The notes beneath the pieces were generated by a model, which ran no database searches, had not been told where the DNA came from, and saw only the letters and a list, made by a program, of their open reading frames with translations. Below, piece by piece: positions 8,641 to 16,733 of a DNA stretch of 64,000 nucleotides (position 1 is the stretch's first letter; each line of letters begins with the position of its first letter). Location of the stretch: contig NZ_CP054923.1 of the NCBI RefSeq assembly GCF_013364215.1, positions 372,001 through 436,000 on the forward strand. Reading direction: 5' to 3'. The position numbers and the translations under genes are program-made. This DNA is from Verrucosispora sp. NA02020. Lineage in GTDB: Bacteria; Actinomycetota; Actinomycetes; Mycobacteriales; Micromonosporaceae.

Positions 8641-10014
8641 ATGTCCGTACCGCAGTACCGGAAGGCTGCGGCGTTGGCGCTCGTGGCCGGGCTCAGCCTC
8701 ACGGCGTGCTCCACCAAGAGCGGCGACACCAGCGACGACGCGAGCGGCAAGGTCACCATCACCGTCGACTGCCAGCCGGTCGGCGCGCAGAAGGAGCTGC
8801 TCCAGAACTGGAACGAGGACGTCGCCGAGTTCCAGCGGCAGAACCCCGACATCGTGGTCAAGAGCGTCAGCGTCGGCGAGCAGTGCAACAACCCGCCGGA
8901 CTTCACCGCCCGCCTGGCCGGCGGCACGGTGACCGACGTGTTCTACGGGTACATGACCGATCTCCAGCAGGTGCTCGACTCCGGCCAGGCGATGGACATC
9001 ACCGAGTACGCCACCGCCGAGACGGTCCCGACCTGGGACAGCGTCGACCCGGCGCTCAAGGAGGTCTTCACCGACGGGGGGAGGCTCTACGCCGTACCGG
9101 TGAAGAACTACTCGATGGGCCTGGTCTACAACAAGGTGCTGTTCCAGCAGGCCGGGCTCGACGTGAACAACCCGCCGAAGACATGGGGCGAGGTCCGGGA
9201 GGCGGCCAGGAAGATCTCCGCGCTGGGCAGCGGGATCGCCGGCTACGCCGAGTACAGCGCCGGCAACACCGGCGGTTGGCACTTCACCGCGTTGCTCTAC
9301 TCCCAGGGCGGCCAGGTGCTGACCGAGGACGGCGGCAAGGCCGCCTTCAACAGCCCGCAGGGCCGCCAGGTCCTGCAGAACCTCAAGGACATGCGGTACG
9401 GCGACGACAGCATGGGCGACCGTCAGCTGCTCCAGTGGGGTGACCTGTTGACCAACGCCGGTGCGGGCAAGGTCGGCATGTTCGTCGGCGCACCCGACAC
9501 CACCCAGGCGATCGTCAGCCAGTTCCAGGGCAAGTTCGAGGACTGGGCGATGGCACCGCTGCCCGGCCAGGACGGCAGGGCGTCGGGCACGCTCGGCGGC
9601 GGCGAGGGTTACTTCTTCAAGAAGGACCTCACCCCGGAGCAGGTCGAAGCCGGTCTCAAGTGGATCGCTTACCAGAAGCTGACGCCGGGCAAGGGGCAGC
9701 TCGACTACGCCCGGGCCAAGCCGCAGAACTACCCGGTCGGTCTGCCGCAGCCGCTGCTGTTCAGCAACGGCAGCGACGCCCAGAAGCAGGAACTCGACCT
9801 GCGGAAGGCGAACGCGAACGTGGACACCGCGAACTTCGCCCTCTTCGAGGCGAACCCGGTCCCGATCAAGGGCGAGCCGCGCAACGCACAGGCGATCTAC
9901 GCCGTCCTGGACGCCGCGATGTCCGGGGTGCTCACCAACCGCAACGCCGACATCGACGCGCTGCTCAAGACGGCCGAGGAGAAGGTCAACCAACTCCTCG
10001 CCGCGCAGGGCTGA
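8641..10014 (+). CDS. ABC transporter sugar-binding lipoprotein
   Basis: A 457-residue extracellular solute-binding protein (family 1 type). It has a lipoprotein signal with lipobox LTAC and acylated Cys23, then a Ser/Thr/Asp-rich tether and a binding domain (VGAQKELLQNWNEDVAEFQ, GEGYFFKKDLTPEQ). Anchored to the outer face of the membrane, it would deliver an oligosaccharide to the two permeases encoded next. No ATPase gene is in this operon; as in many actinomycetes a shared MsiK-type ATPase elsewhere probably energises it. The ligand is not readable from sequence; the neighbours suggest an alpha-glucan oligosaccharide. Confidence 0.9.
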   Translation: MSVPQYRKAAALALVAGLSLTACSTKSGDTSDDASGKVTITVDCQPVGAQKELLQNWNEDVAEFQRQNPDIVVKSVSVGEQCNNPPDFTARLAGGTVTDVFYGYMTDLQQVLDSGQAMDITEYATAETVPTWDSVDPALKEVFTDGGRLYAVPVKNYSMGLVYNKVLFQQAGLDVNNPPKTWGEVREAARKISALGSGIAGYAEYSAGNTGGWHFTALLYSQGGQVLTEDGGKAAFNSPQGRQVLQNLKDMRYGDDSMGDRQLLQWGDLLTNAGAGKVGMFVGAPDTTQAIVSQFQGKFEDWAMAPLPGQDGRASGTLGGGEGYFFKKDLTPEQVEAGLKWIAYQKLTPGKGQLDYARAKPQNYPVGLPQPLLFSNGSDAQKQELDLRKANANVDTANFALFEANPVPIKGEPRNAQAIYAVLDAAMSGVLTNRNADIDALLKTAEEKVNQLLAAQG

Positions 10015-10099
10015 CCCGCACGGGTGGGGACCGGCCCGCCGGCCCCCACCCGCACCACCGCCGTACCACCCAGGTCGTCCCACCCCACCAGGAGTTGCC

Positions 10100-11056
10100 T
10101 TGGCGATCACCGCTGCCCCGGCCGCCACCCGAGCCCCGGGGCGAACCCCCTCACCGGCCCCGGCCGGGCCGCCTCGGTCCAGCCTCGGCCGCAAGGTCCG
10201 GGACAACCTCACCGGGCACGCGTTCCTGATCGGTGCGGTGCTCTGCTTCGCGGTCTTCTCCTGGTACCCGATGGTCCGGGGCGTGGTGATGAGCTTCCAG
10301 CGCACCCGGCGCGGCGAGACCACCTGGGTCGGCTGGGACAACTACCTGCGCATCCTCGACGACCCCAGCTTCGCCACGGCCTGGCAGAACACCTTCTACT
10401 TCACCGGTCTCGCGCTCGTCCTCGGGTACGCGGTGCCGTTCTTCGTGGCGATCCTGCTCAACGAGTTCCGGCACGCCCGGGGATATCTGCGGATCCTGGT
10501 CTACCTGCCGGTGATGCTGCCCCCCGCCTCGGCCCTGTTCCTGTTCAAGTTCTACGCGTACGACCCCGGCGACGCCGGTCTGTTCAACGCGATCCTCAAG
10601 GGACTGGGCCTGCCCACCTCGCAGTGGATGCAGTCCCCGGAGATGACCGTGCCGGCCATGGTCATCGCGTCGACCTGGATGAACATGGGCAGCGCGGTGC
10701 TGATCTATCTGGCCGCCCTGCAGAACATCCCCGGTGAGCTGTACGAGGCCGCCGAACTCGACGGCGCGGGGATCTGGCGACGCATCCGGCACGTCACCAT
10801 CCCGCAGACCCGGCTGATCCTCGCCCTGCTGGCGATGCTCCAGATCGTCGCCACCATGCAGCTCTTCATCGAGCCGCTGATCCTGGCCAACGGCGCGGGC
10901 GCGGAGGACTCGGCGACCTCGGTCGCGTACCTCATCTATCAGCACGGGTTCTTCCAGAACGACCTCAACGGTGCCGCCGCACTCGGCGTGATCATGCTCG
11001 TCGTGCTGGCCGGCTTCTCCGCCGTCTACCTGCGGCTGACCGCGAAACAGGACTAG
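10100..11056 (+). CDS. Sugar ABC transporter permease, MalF type
   Basis: A 318-residue inner-membrane permease with six or so hydrophobic segments (first GHAFLIGAVLCFAVF). The permease loop ELYEAAELDGAGIWRRIRHVTIP matches the EAA motif that docks the ATPase. It starts at TTG 10100, five bases after CAGGAG; no better start exists. It pairs with the permease encoded twelve bases downstream. Confidence 0.9.
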   Translation: MAITAAPAATRAPGRTPSPAPAGPPRSSLGRKVRDNLTGHAFLIGAVLCFAVFSWYPMVRGVVMSFQRTRRGETTWVGWDNYLRILDDPSFATAWQNTFYFTGLALVLGYAVPFFVAILLNEFRHARGYLRILVYLPVMLPPASALFLFKFYAYDPGDAGLFNAILKGLGLPTSQWMQSPEMTVPAMVIASTWMNMGSAVLIYLAALQNIPGELYEAAELDGAGIWRRIRHVTIPQTRLILALLAMLQIVATMQLFIEPLILANGAGAEDSATSVAYLIYQHGFFQNDLNGAAALGVIMLVVLAGFSAVYLRLTAKQD

Positions 11057-11068
11057 GACACCGACGCC

Positions 11069-11956
11069 ATGGCACAGGACTCCGGCACCCGTACCCTCAT
11101 CTCGCAGGCGCAGCTCCGGCGCGGCCCCGGCCGGGCGATCTACTGGACGTTGCTCGTCGTCGTGGTCGTCGGCTTCACGCTGGTCTTCCTCGGGCCGCTG
11201 TACTGGATGGTCACCGGTGCGCTCAAGTCCGGTCAGGAGATCGCGCAGACCCCGCCGTCGCTGTTCCCGCAGGACCCGCAGTGGCGCAACTACGTCGACG
11301 CGTGGCACCACCTGGCCCTGGCCAAGCTGCTGTTCAACACGTTCTACTACGCGGCCGGCGCGGTGCTGTTCCAGCTCGTCTTCGACACCGCCGCGGCGTA
11401 CTCGCTGTCGAAGCTGCGGCCGGTGCTCGGCTCCGCGATCCTCGGCCTGATGCTGGCCACGCTGATGATCCCGGCGATGGTCCTGATCGTCCCGCAGTAC
11501 GTGACCGTGATCGACCTGCCGATCCTGAACGTCAGCCTGCTCGACTCGCCGTTCGCGATCTGGCTGCCGCTGGTCGCCAACGCCTTCAACATCTTCCTGC
11601 TCAAGCGGTTCTTCGACTCGATCCCGGAGGACCTGATGTCGGCCGCCCTGATGGACGGGGCGACGCCGCTGCGCACCCTCTGGTCGATCGTCCTGCCGAT
11701 GTCCCGCCCGATCCTCGGCGTGGTCTCGATCTTCGCGGTGACCGCGGTCTGGAAGGACTTCCTCTGGCCGAAGCTGGTGATGCCCTCGCCGGAGACCCGG
11801 ACGGTCAGCGTCGGCATCTACGCCTTCGCCGGCGGTACGCCGATGAACGTGGTGATCGCCGCCTCGGTGATCGCCGCGATACCGACGGTGGTCATCTTCC
11901 TGATCTTCCAACGGAACATCATGTCCGGCCTGACCACCGGCGGACTCAAGGGCTAG
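11069..11956 (+). CDS. Sugar ABC transporter permease, MalG type
   Basis: A 295-residue membrane permease, the partner of the preceding MalF-type protein. The N terminus has a long hydrophobic segment YWTLLVVVVVGFTLVFLG and the EAA-type loop reads EDLMSAALMDGATPLRTLWS, in which the usual leading Glu-Ala-Ala is relaxed to MSAA. Length is typical for carbohydrate-uptake subfamily CUT1. The gene is in tight tandem with its neighbours and lies 26 bases before the GH13 gene. Confidence 0.9.
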   Translation: MAQDSGTRTLISQAQLRRGPGRAIYWTLLVVVVVGFTLVFLGPLYWMVTGALKSGQEIAQTPPSLFPQDPQWRNYVDAWHHLALAKLLFNTFYYAAGAVLFQLVFDTAAAYSLSKLRPVLGSAILGLMLATLMIPAMVLIVPQYVTVIDLPILNVSLLDSPFAIWLPLVANAFNIFLLKRFFDSIPEDLMSAALMDGATPLRTLWSIVLPMSRPILGVVSIFAVTAVWKDFLWPKLVMPSPETRTVSVGIYAFAGGTPMNVVIAASVIAAIPTVVIFLIFQRNIMSGLTTGGLKG

Positions 11957-11982
11957 CCCCCAAACGCAGAAAGCAGGTGCTC

Positions 11983-13620
11983 GTGTCCCCAGCAGACAGC
12001 GGTCCGTGGTGGCGAGGCGCGGTGATCTACCAGGTGTACCCCCGGAGCTTCGCCGACGGCAACGGTGACGGCATCGGCGACGTGGCCGGCATCCGCTCCC
12101 GGCTGGGCTACCTCGCCACGCTCGGGGTCGACGCGATCTGGTTCAGCCCCTGGTATCCCTCGCCGATGGCCGACGCCGGCTACGACGTGGCCGACTACCG
12201 CGACATCGACCCGGTCTTCGGCACGCTGGGCGAGGTGGAGGCGTTGATCGCCGAGGCGCACGCGGTCGGTATCCGGACCATCGTCGACGTGGTGCCGAAC
12301 CACTGCTCCGACGCGCATCCCTGGTTCCGGGCCGCGCTGGCCGGGGGGCCGGACGCCCCCGAGCGGGAGCTGTTCTGGTTCCGCCCGGGACGAGGCCCCG
12401 ACGGTGACCAGCGCCCCACCGACTGGGTCGGCGAGTTCGGCGGCCCCACCTGGACCCGGACCACAGACCCGGACGGTCGTCCCGGTGACTGGTACCTGCA
12501 CCTGTTCGCTCCGGAGCAGCCGGACTTCAACTGGGACCACCCCCAGGTCCGCGCCGAGTTCGAGGACGTCCTGCGCTTCTGGTTCGACCGGGGAGTGGAC
12601 GGCATCCGGATCGACTCCGCCGGACTGCTGGTCAAGGACGCCACGTTGCCCGAGGTGACGGCAGACCGGCCGCACCCGTTCCACGACCTCGACGGGGTGC
12701 ACGAGATATACCGGGACTGGCGACGGATCGCGGACGCGTACCCGGGGGAGCGGGCGTTGATCGGGGAGGTGTGGCTGCCCGACCGGCAGCGGTTCGCCGC
12801 CTACCTGCGGCCCGACGAACTGCACGCGGCCTTCAACTTCGACTTCCTCGGCTGCGCCTGGGACGCCGCCGCGCTGCGGGAGAGCATCGACGGCACGCTG
12901 CACGCCCACGCGCCGGTCGGCGCGCCGGCCACCTGGGTCCTCTCCAACCACGACGTCACCCGGCACGTCACCCGGTACGGCCGGGCGGACACCACGTTCA
13001 GCTTCGCCGCCAAACGCGAGGGCATCCCGACCGACCTGGAACTGGGCACCCGGCGGGCCCGCGCCGCCGCGCTGCTGTCCCTGTCGCTACCGGGTGCCGC
13101 CTACGTCTACCAGGGCGAGGAACTGGGTCTCTGGGAGGTCGAGGACATCCCGTACGAGCTGCGCCAGGACCCGATGTGGGAGCGGTCCGGGCGGATCGAC
13201 CCGGGTCGGGACGGGTGCCGCGTACCCCTGCCGTGGTCGGGGGAGTCGCCGCCGTTCGGCTTCGGTCCGGACGGTGCGCAGGCCACGCCGTGGCTGCCGC
13301 AACCGGCCGACTGGAAGGACCGCACCGCCGACGCGCAGGCCGGTGACGACCGGTCGATGTTGGAGCTGTACCGGGCCGCCATCGCCGTCCGCCGCGCCGA
13401 ACCGGCGCTCGGCGACGGGCCGATGGCCTGGCTGCCCGCCCCGGACGGGGTGCTGGCGTTCCGGCGGGACCCCGGTTTCGCCTGCGCGGTGAACCTCTCC
13501 ACGGTGGCGGTACCGCTACCGCCGCACACCGGTCGGCTGCTCGCCAGCGGGCCGCTCGACGACGACCTGCTGCCGCCGGACACCGCCGTCTGGCTGCGGA
13601 CCGCACCCGAATCCGCCTAG
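11983..13620 (+). CDS. GH13 alpha-glucosidase (oligo-glucosidase type), cytoplasmic
   Basis: A 545-residue glycoside hydrolase family 13 enzyme without a signal peptide, so it should cleave oligosaccharides after import. The (beta/alpha)8 barrel begins WWRGAVIYQVYPRSFADGNG and the four conserved regions are present: DVVPNHCSDAHPWF, GIRIDSA with nucleophile Asp211, GEVW with acid/base Glu262, and SNHD with Asp324. GTG 11983 is chosen because it is spaced 5 bases from AGCAGG; GTG 11977 would overlap it. It ends the transporter operon. Close homologues hydrolyse alpha-1,4, alpha-1,6 or alpha-1,3 glucosides; the following GH87 genes make nigero-oligosaccharides a plausible substrate. Confidence 0.9.
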   Translation: MSPADSGPWWRGAVIYQVYPRSFADGNGDGIGDVAGIRSRLGYLATLGVDAIWFSPWYPSPMADAGYDVADYRDIDPVFGTLGEVEALIAEAHAVGIRTIVDVVPNHCSDAHPWFRAALAGGPDAPERELFWFRPGRGPDGDQRPTDWVGEFGGPTWTRTTDPDGRPGDWYLHLFAPEQPDFNWDHPQVRAEFEDVLRFWFDRGVDGIRIDSAGLLVKDATLPEVTADRPHPFHDLDGVHEIYRDWRRIADAYPGERALIGEVWLPDRQRFAAYLRPDELHAAFNFDFLGCAWDAAALRESIDGTLHAHAPVGAPATWVLSNHDVTRHVTRYGRADTTFSFAAKREGIPTDLELGTRRARAAALLSLSLPGAAYVYQGEELGLWEVEDIPYELRQDPMWERSGRIDPGRDGCRVPLPWSGESPPFGFGPDGAQATPWLPQPADWKDRTADAQAGDDRSMLELYRAAIAVRRAEPALGDGPMAWLPAPDGVLAFRRDPGFACAVNLSTVAVPLPPHTGRLLASGPLDDDLLPPDTAVWLRTAPESA

Positions 13621-13623
13621 TTC

Positions 13624-13669
13624 CGCGCCCGGTGTCGGCGGCTCCGTCCCGCCGCCGGCACCGGGCGCG
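13624..13669 (+). terminator. Long hairpin terminator after the GH13 gene
   Basis: A 19-bp stem (13624-13642 with 13651-13669) containing a single G-T pair and an eight-base loop, two bases after the GH13 stop. There is no U-run, as is common in high-G+C actinomycetes. It suggests that the glucanase gene at 13755 is at least partly transcribed on its own. Confidence 0.7.
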
Positions 13670-13754
13670 TCCGGAACCGACGAGGAGGTGACGGCAGCAC
13701 CGGCACCATCACCACGGGGGACCTGGCCACCTGAGGAAAGGGAGAGCGCCGCTC

Positions 13755-16631
13755 ATGGCCGACCACACCGTCTCGCACCACCCCCATCCACCCGGCCACC
13801 GGCTCCGCACCACGCTGGCCGCCCTCACCGGCACCGCCCTCGCCGCCGCCTCGATCTCGGTCGTCACCCTCGCCGGGACCGCGACCCCGGCACGCGCCGC
13901 CGGGCTCAGCCCGTTCGACATCGTCGGTCGGGGCGCCACCGTCGCGTTCGTCGAGCTCGAGGCCGAGTACGCCGCGCACACCGGCACCCGGATCGGCCCG
14001 GACCGCCGTTACGGCACCTTGCCGTCGGAGGCCAGCGGCCGGGAGGCGGTCACCCTCGACGCGGTCGGGGAGTACGTCGAGTTCACTCTCACCGCACCCG
14101 CGAACGCGGTGACGTTCCGCTACAGCCTCCCCGACAACGCCGCCGGCACCGGCCGGGACGCCACGATCGACCTGCGGGCCAACGGCAGCCTGGTCAAACC
14201 GGTGCCGGTGACCTCGAAGTACGGCTGGTACTACGGCGGTTACCCGTTCAACAACAACCCCGGTGACGTCAACCCGCACCACTTCTACGACGAGGCGCGG
14301 ACGCTCTTCGGCACCACCTACCCGACCGGTACGAAGATCAGGCTCCAGGTCTCGTCGACCGCGCAGTCCCCGACGTTCACCATCGACCTGGCCGACTTCG
14401 AGCTGGTCGCCGCGCCGATCACCAAGCCGGCGAACGTGCTCGACGTGGTCACCGACTTCGGTGCCGACCCGACCGGCGCGACCGACTCCACCGCCCGCTT
14501 CCAGGCCGCCGTCGACGCCGGGAAGGCCCAGGGGCGTACGGTCTGGATCCCGCCGGGCACCTTCACGCTCTGGGACCACGTGGTGGTCGACGGGGTGACC
14601 CTGCGCGGGGCGGGGCCGTGGCACTCGGTGCTCGGCGGCCGACACCCCACCGACCGGAAGCGGGCCGCCGGCGTCTACGGCAAGTACGTCTCCGGCGGCG
14701 GATACCGGGGCGAGATCCGGCCGCACGAGGCGGGCGGGCCCAGCCGCAACGTGGAGCTGCGCGACTTCGCCATCATCGGTGACATCCGGGAACGCGTCGA
14801 CGACGACCAGGTCAACGCCATCGGTGGGGCGATGTCGGACTCGGTGGTGGACAACCTGTGGCTCCAGCACACCAAGGTCGGCGCGTGGATGGACGGGCCG
14901 ATGGACAACTTCACCCTCCGCAACAGCCGGATCCTGGACCAGACCGCCGACGGGGTGAACTTCCACTGGGGAGTCACCAACTCGACGGTCACCAACACGT
15001 TCGTCCGCAACACCGGTGACGACGCGCTGGCGATGTGGGCGGACACCGTGCCGAACGTGGGCAACTCCTTCACCCGCAACACCATCGGCGTGACCGTTCT
15101 CGCCAACCACCTGGTCACGTACGGCGGTCGGGACATCCGCATAACCGACAACGTCACCGCCGACTCGGTCACCAACGGTGGTGGCATCCACGTGGCGAAC
15201 CGGTACACCGGAGTGCAGGGTGCGACCGCGGTGGCCGGCACGATCACCGTGGCGCGCAACACGCTGATCCGGAACGGCAACTCCGACTACAACTGGCGGT
15301 TCGGGGTCGGCGCGATCTGGTTCTCCGCGTTGAACGAGCCGCTCCAGGGCGCGTCGATCCAGGTCAGCGACACCGACATCCTGGACAGCTCGTATGCGGC
15401 GCTGCACTGGATCGAGGGCGTCAGCAGCGGCATCAGCTTCACCAACGTCCGCATCGACGGCACCGGCACGTACGCGCTCCAGGTGCAGGCGCCCAGCCAG
15501 GTCTCCTTCACCAACGTACGGGCCACCGGCATCGCCCAGCCCAACCCGATCCACAACTGTGTGGGCAGCGGCTTCCAGATCAGCCAGGGTGCCGGCAACT
15601 CCGGCTGGTACACCGCCAACCCGTACTGCGGTCCGTGGCCGGAACCGCAGTGGGGCGGCGGCCCGACGAGCCCGCCACCGACCACCCCACCGCCGACCAC
15701 CCCACCGCCGACCACCCCACCTCCCACCACGCCGCCCCCGACCACGCCGCCGCCGGGCGGGAACCTGGCCCAGGGACGGCCGGTCGTCGCGTCCAGCCAC
15801 AATCAGACCTACCAGGCGGGCAACGCGGTCGACGGCAACGCGGGCACGTACTGGGAGAGCGGCGGCACCGCGTTCCCGCAGACGCTCACCGTCGATCTCG
15901 GCGCGGCCCGTGCCGTCGACCGGGTCGTGCTCAGGCTGCCGGCCGGCTGGGAGCGGCGGACGCAGGCGCTGTCGGTGTCGGGCTCGATCGACGGCAGCTC
16001 GTGGACCACGCTCGCCGCCTCGGCGGGACGGGTCTTCGACCCGGCCACCGGCAACAACGTGTCGATCGGTCTGCCTTCCGGTGACCGCCGGTTCGTCCGG
16101 CTGAGCATCACCGGCAACACCGGCTGGCCGGCGGCGCAGATCGCCGAGTTCGAGGTGTACGGCGGCAGCACCCCGCCGCCGACCACCCCACCGCCCACCA
16201 CCGCGCCACCGACCGGCAACCTGGCCCAGGGACGGCCGGTAGTGGCGACCAGCCACGTCGACGTGTACGCGGCGGGTAACGCGGTCGACGGCAACGCGGG
16301 CACGTACTGGGAGAGCGCCAACAACGCGTTCCCGCAGACGCTCACCGTCGACCTCGGCACCGCCCGTCCGGTGGGTCGGGTGGTGCTCAGGCTGCCACCG
16401 TCACCGGCCTGGCAGACGCGTACCCAGACGGTGTCGGTGCTCGGTTCCACCGACGGCACCACCTGGACCACGCTCGCCGCCTCGGCGGGCCGCACCTTCG
16501 ACCCGGCCACCGGCAACAGCGTGTCGATCAGCCTCACCACCGGTGACCGCCGGTTCGTCCGGCTCAGCGTCACCGGCAACACCGGCTGGCCGGCGGCGCA
16601 GATCGCCGAGTTCGAGGTCCACGCCACCTGA
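13755..16631 (+). CDS. Secreted GH87-type alpha-1,3-glucanase (mycodextranase) with two C-terminal discoidin domains
   Basis: A 958-residue exported enzyme expected to hydrolyse alpha-1,3-glucan outside the cell. Order: signal peptide (about 1-48, ending TPARA), a beta-sandwich carbohydrate-binding domain (about 62-220, starting TVAFVELEAEY), a right-handed beta-helix catalytic domain (about 228-630) with DGVNFHWG (Asp399) and NTGDDALAMW (Asp422, Asp423), a Pro-Thr linker (about 637-670), an F5/8 type C/discoidin domain, a shorter PPTT linker and a second, similar discoidin domain. The clustered aspartates resemble the acid cluster known in GH87 enzymes. Family assignment rests on recalled similarity to streptomycete mycodextranases; a GH28-like or pectate-lyase-like activity is the main alternative. 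Confidence 0.72.
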   Translation: MADHTVSHHPHPPGHRLRTTLAALTGTALAAASISVVTLAGTATPARAAGLSPFDIVGRGATVAFVELEAEYAAHTGTRIGPDRRYGTLPSEASGREAVTLDAVGEYVEFTLTAPANAVTFRYSLPDNAAGTGRDATIDLRANGSLVKPVPVTSKYGWYYGGYPFNNNPGDVNPHHFYDEARTLFGTTYPTGTKIRLQVSSTAQSPTFTIDLADFELVAAPITKPANVLDVVTDFGADPTGATDSTARFQAAVDAGKAQGRTVWIPPGTFTLWDHVVVDGVTLRGAGPWHSVLGGRHPTDRKRAAGVYGKYVSGGGYRGEIRPHEAGGPSRNVELRDFAIIGDIRERVDDDQVNAIGGAMSDSVVDNLWLQHTKVGAWMDGPMDNFTLRNSRILDQTADGVNFHWGVTNSTVTNTFVRNTGDDALAMWADTVPNVGNSFTRNTIGVTVLANHLVTYGGRDIRITDNVTADSVTNGGGIHVANRYTGVQGATAVAGTITVARNTLIRNGNSDYNWRFGVGAIWFSALNEPLQGASIQVSDTDILDSSYAALHWIEGVSSGISFTNVRIDGTGTYALQVQAPSQVSFTNVRATGIAQPNPIHNCVGSGFQISQGAGNSGWYTANPYCGPWPEPQWGGGPTSPPPTTPPPTTPPPTTPPPTTPPPTTPPPGGNLAQGRPVVASSHNQTYQAGNAVDGNAGTYWESGGTAFPQTLTVDLGAARAVDRVVLRLPAGWERRTQALSVSGSIDGSSWTTLAASAGRVFDPATGNNVSIGLPSGDRRFVRLSITGNTGWPAAQIAEFEVYGGSTPPPTTPPPTTAPPTGNLAQGRPVVATSHVDVYAAGNAVDGNAGTYWESANNAFPQTLTVDLGTARPVGRVVLRLPPSPAWQTRTQTVSVLGSTDGTTWTTLAASAGRTFDPATGNSVSISLTTGDRRFVRLSVTGNTGWPAAQIAEFEVHAT
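15673..15753 (+). repeat. Short tandem repeat encoding a Pro-Thr linker
   Basis: About five imperfect copies of a 15-base unit (CCGCCGACCACCCCA and variants) encode repeated PPPTT between the catalytic and discoidin domains of the glucanase. It is an interdomain linker typical of secreted actinomycete glycanases, and its length may vary between strains. Confidence 0.8.
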
Positions 16632-16633
16632 CC

Positions 16634-16673
16634 CGTGGGTGGGCCCCGCACGCCGAGGCGGGGCCCACCCACG
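16634..16673 (+). terminator. Hairpin terminator between the two glucanase genes
   Basis: Perfect 16-bp stem (CGTGGGTGGGCCCCGC at 16634-16649 with its complement at 16658-16673) and an eight-base loop, directly after the first glucanase stop. The second glucanase therefore probably has its own promoter in the short space before 16734, although I see no convincing one. Confidence 0.75.
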
Positions 16674-16733
16674 CCGTAAGAGCGCCACCCGGTAACGCCT
16701 CTCCACATCCCCGGAAGAAGGTGTCGATCCCCC

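Noticed and set aside
15673..15753. Regular short repeats resembling a CRISPR or minisatellite
   Set aside because: The 15-base unit is in frame and encodes a Pro-Thr linker; there are no unique spacers.
13617..16256. 879-codon minus-strand frame across the first glucanase gene
   Set aside because: Antisense shadow of a well-supported secreted enzyme; its translation is Arg/Gly/Val-rich with no domain.
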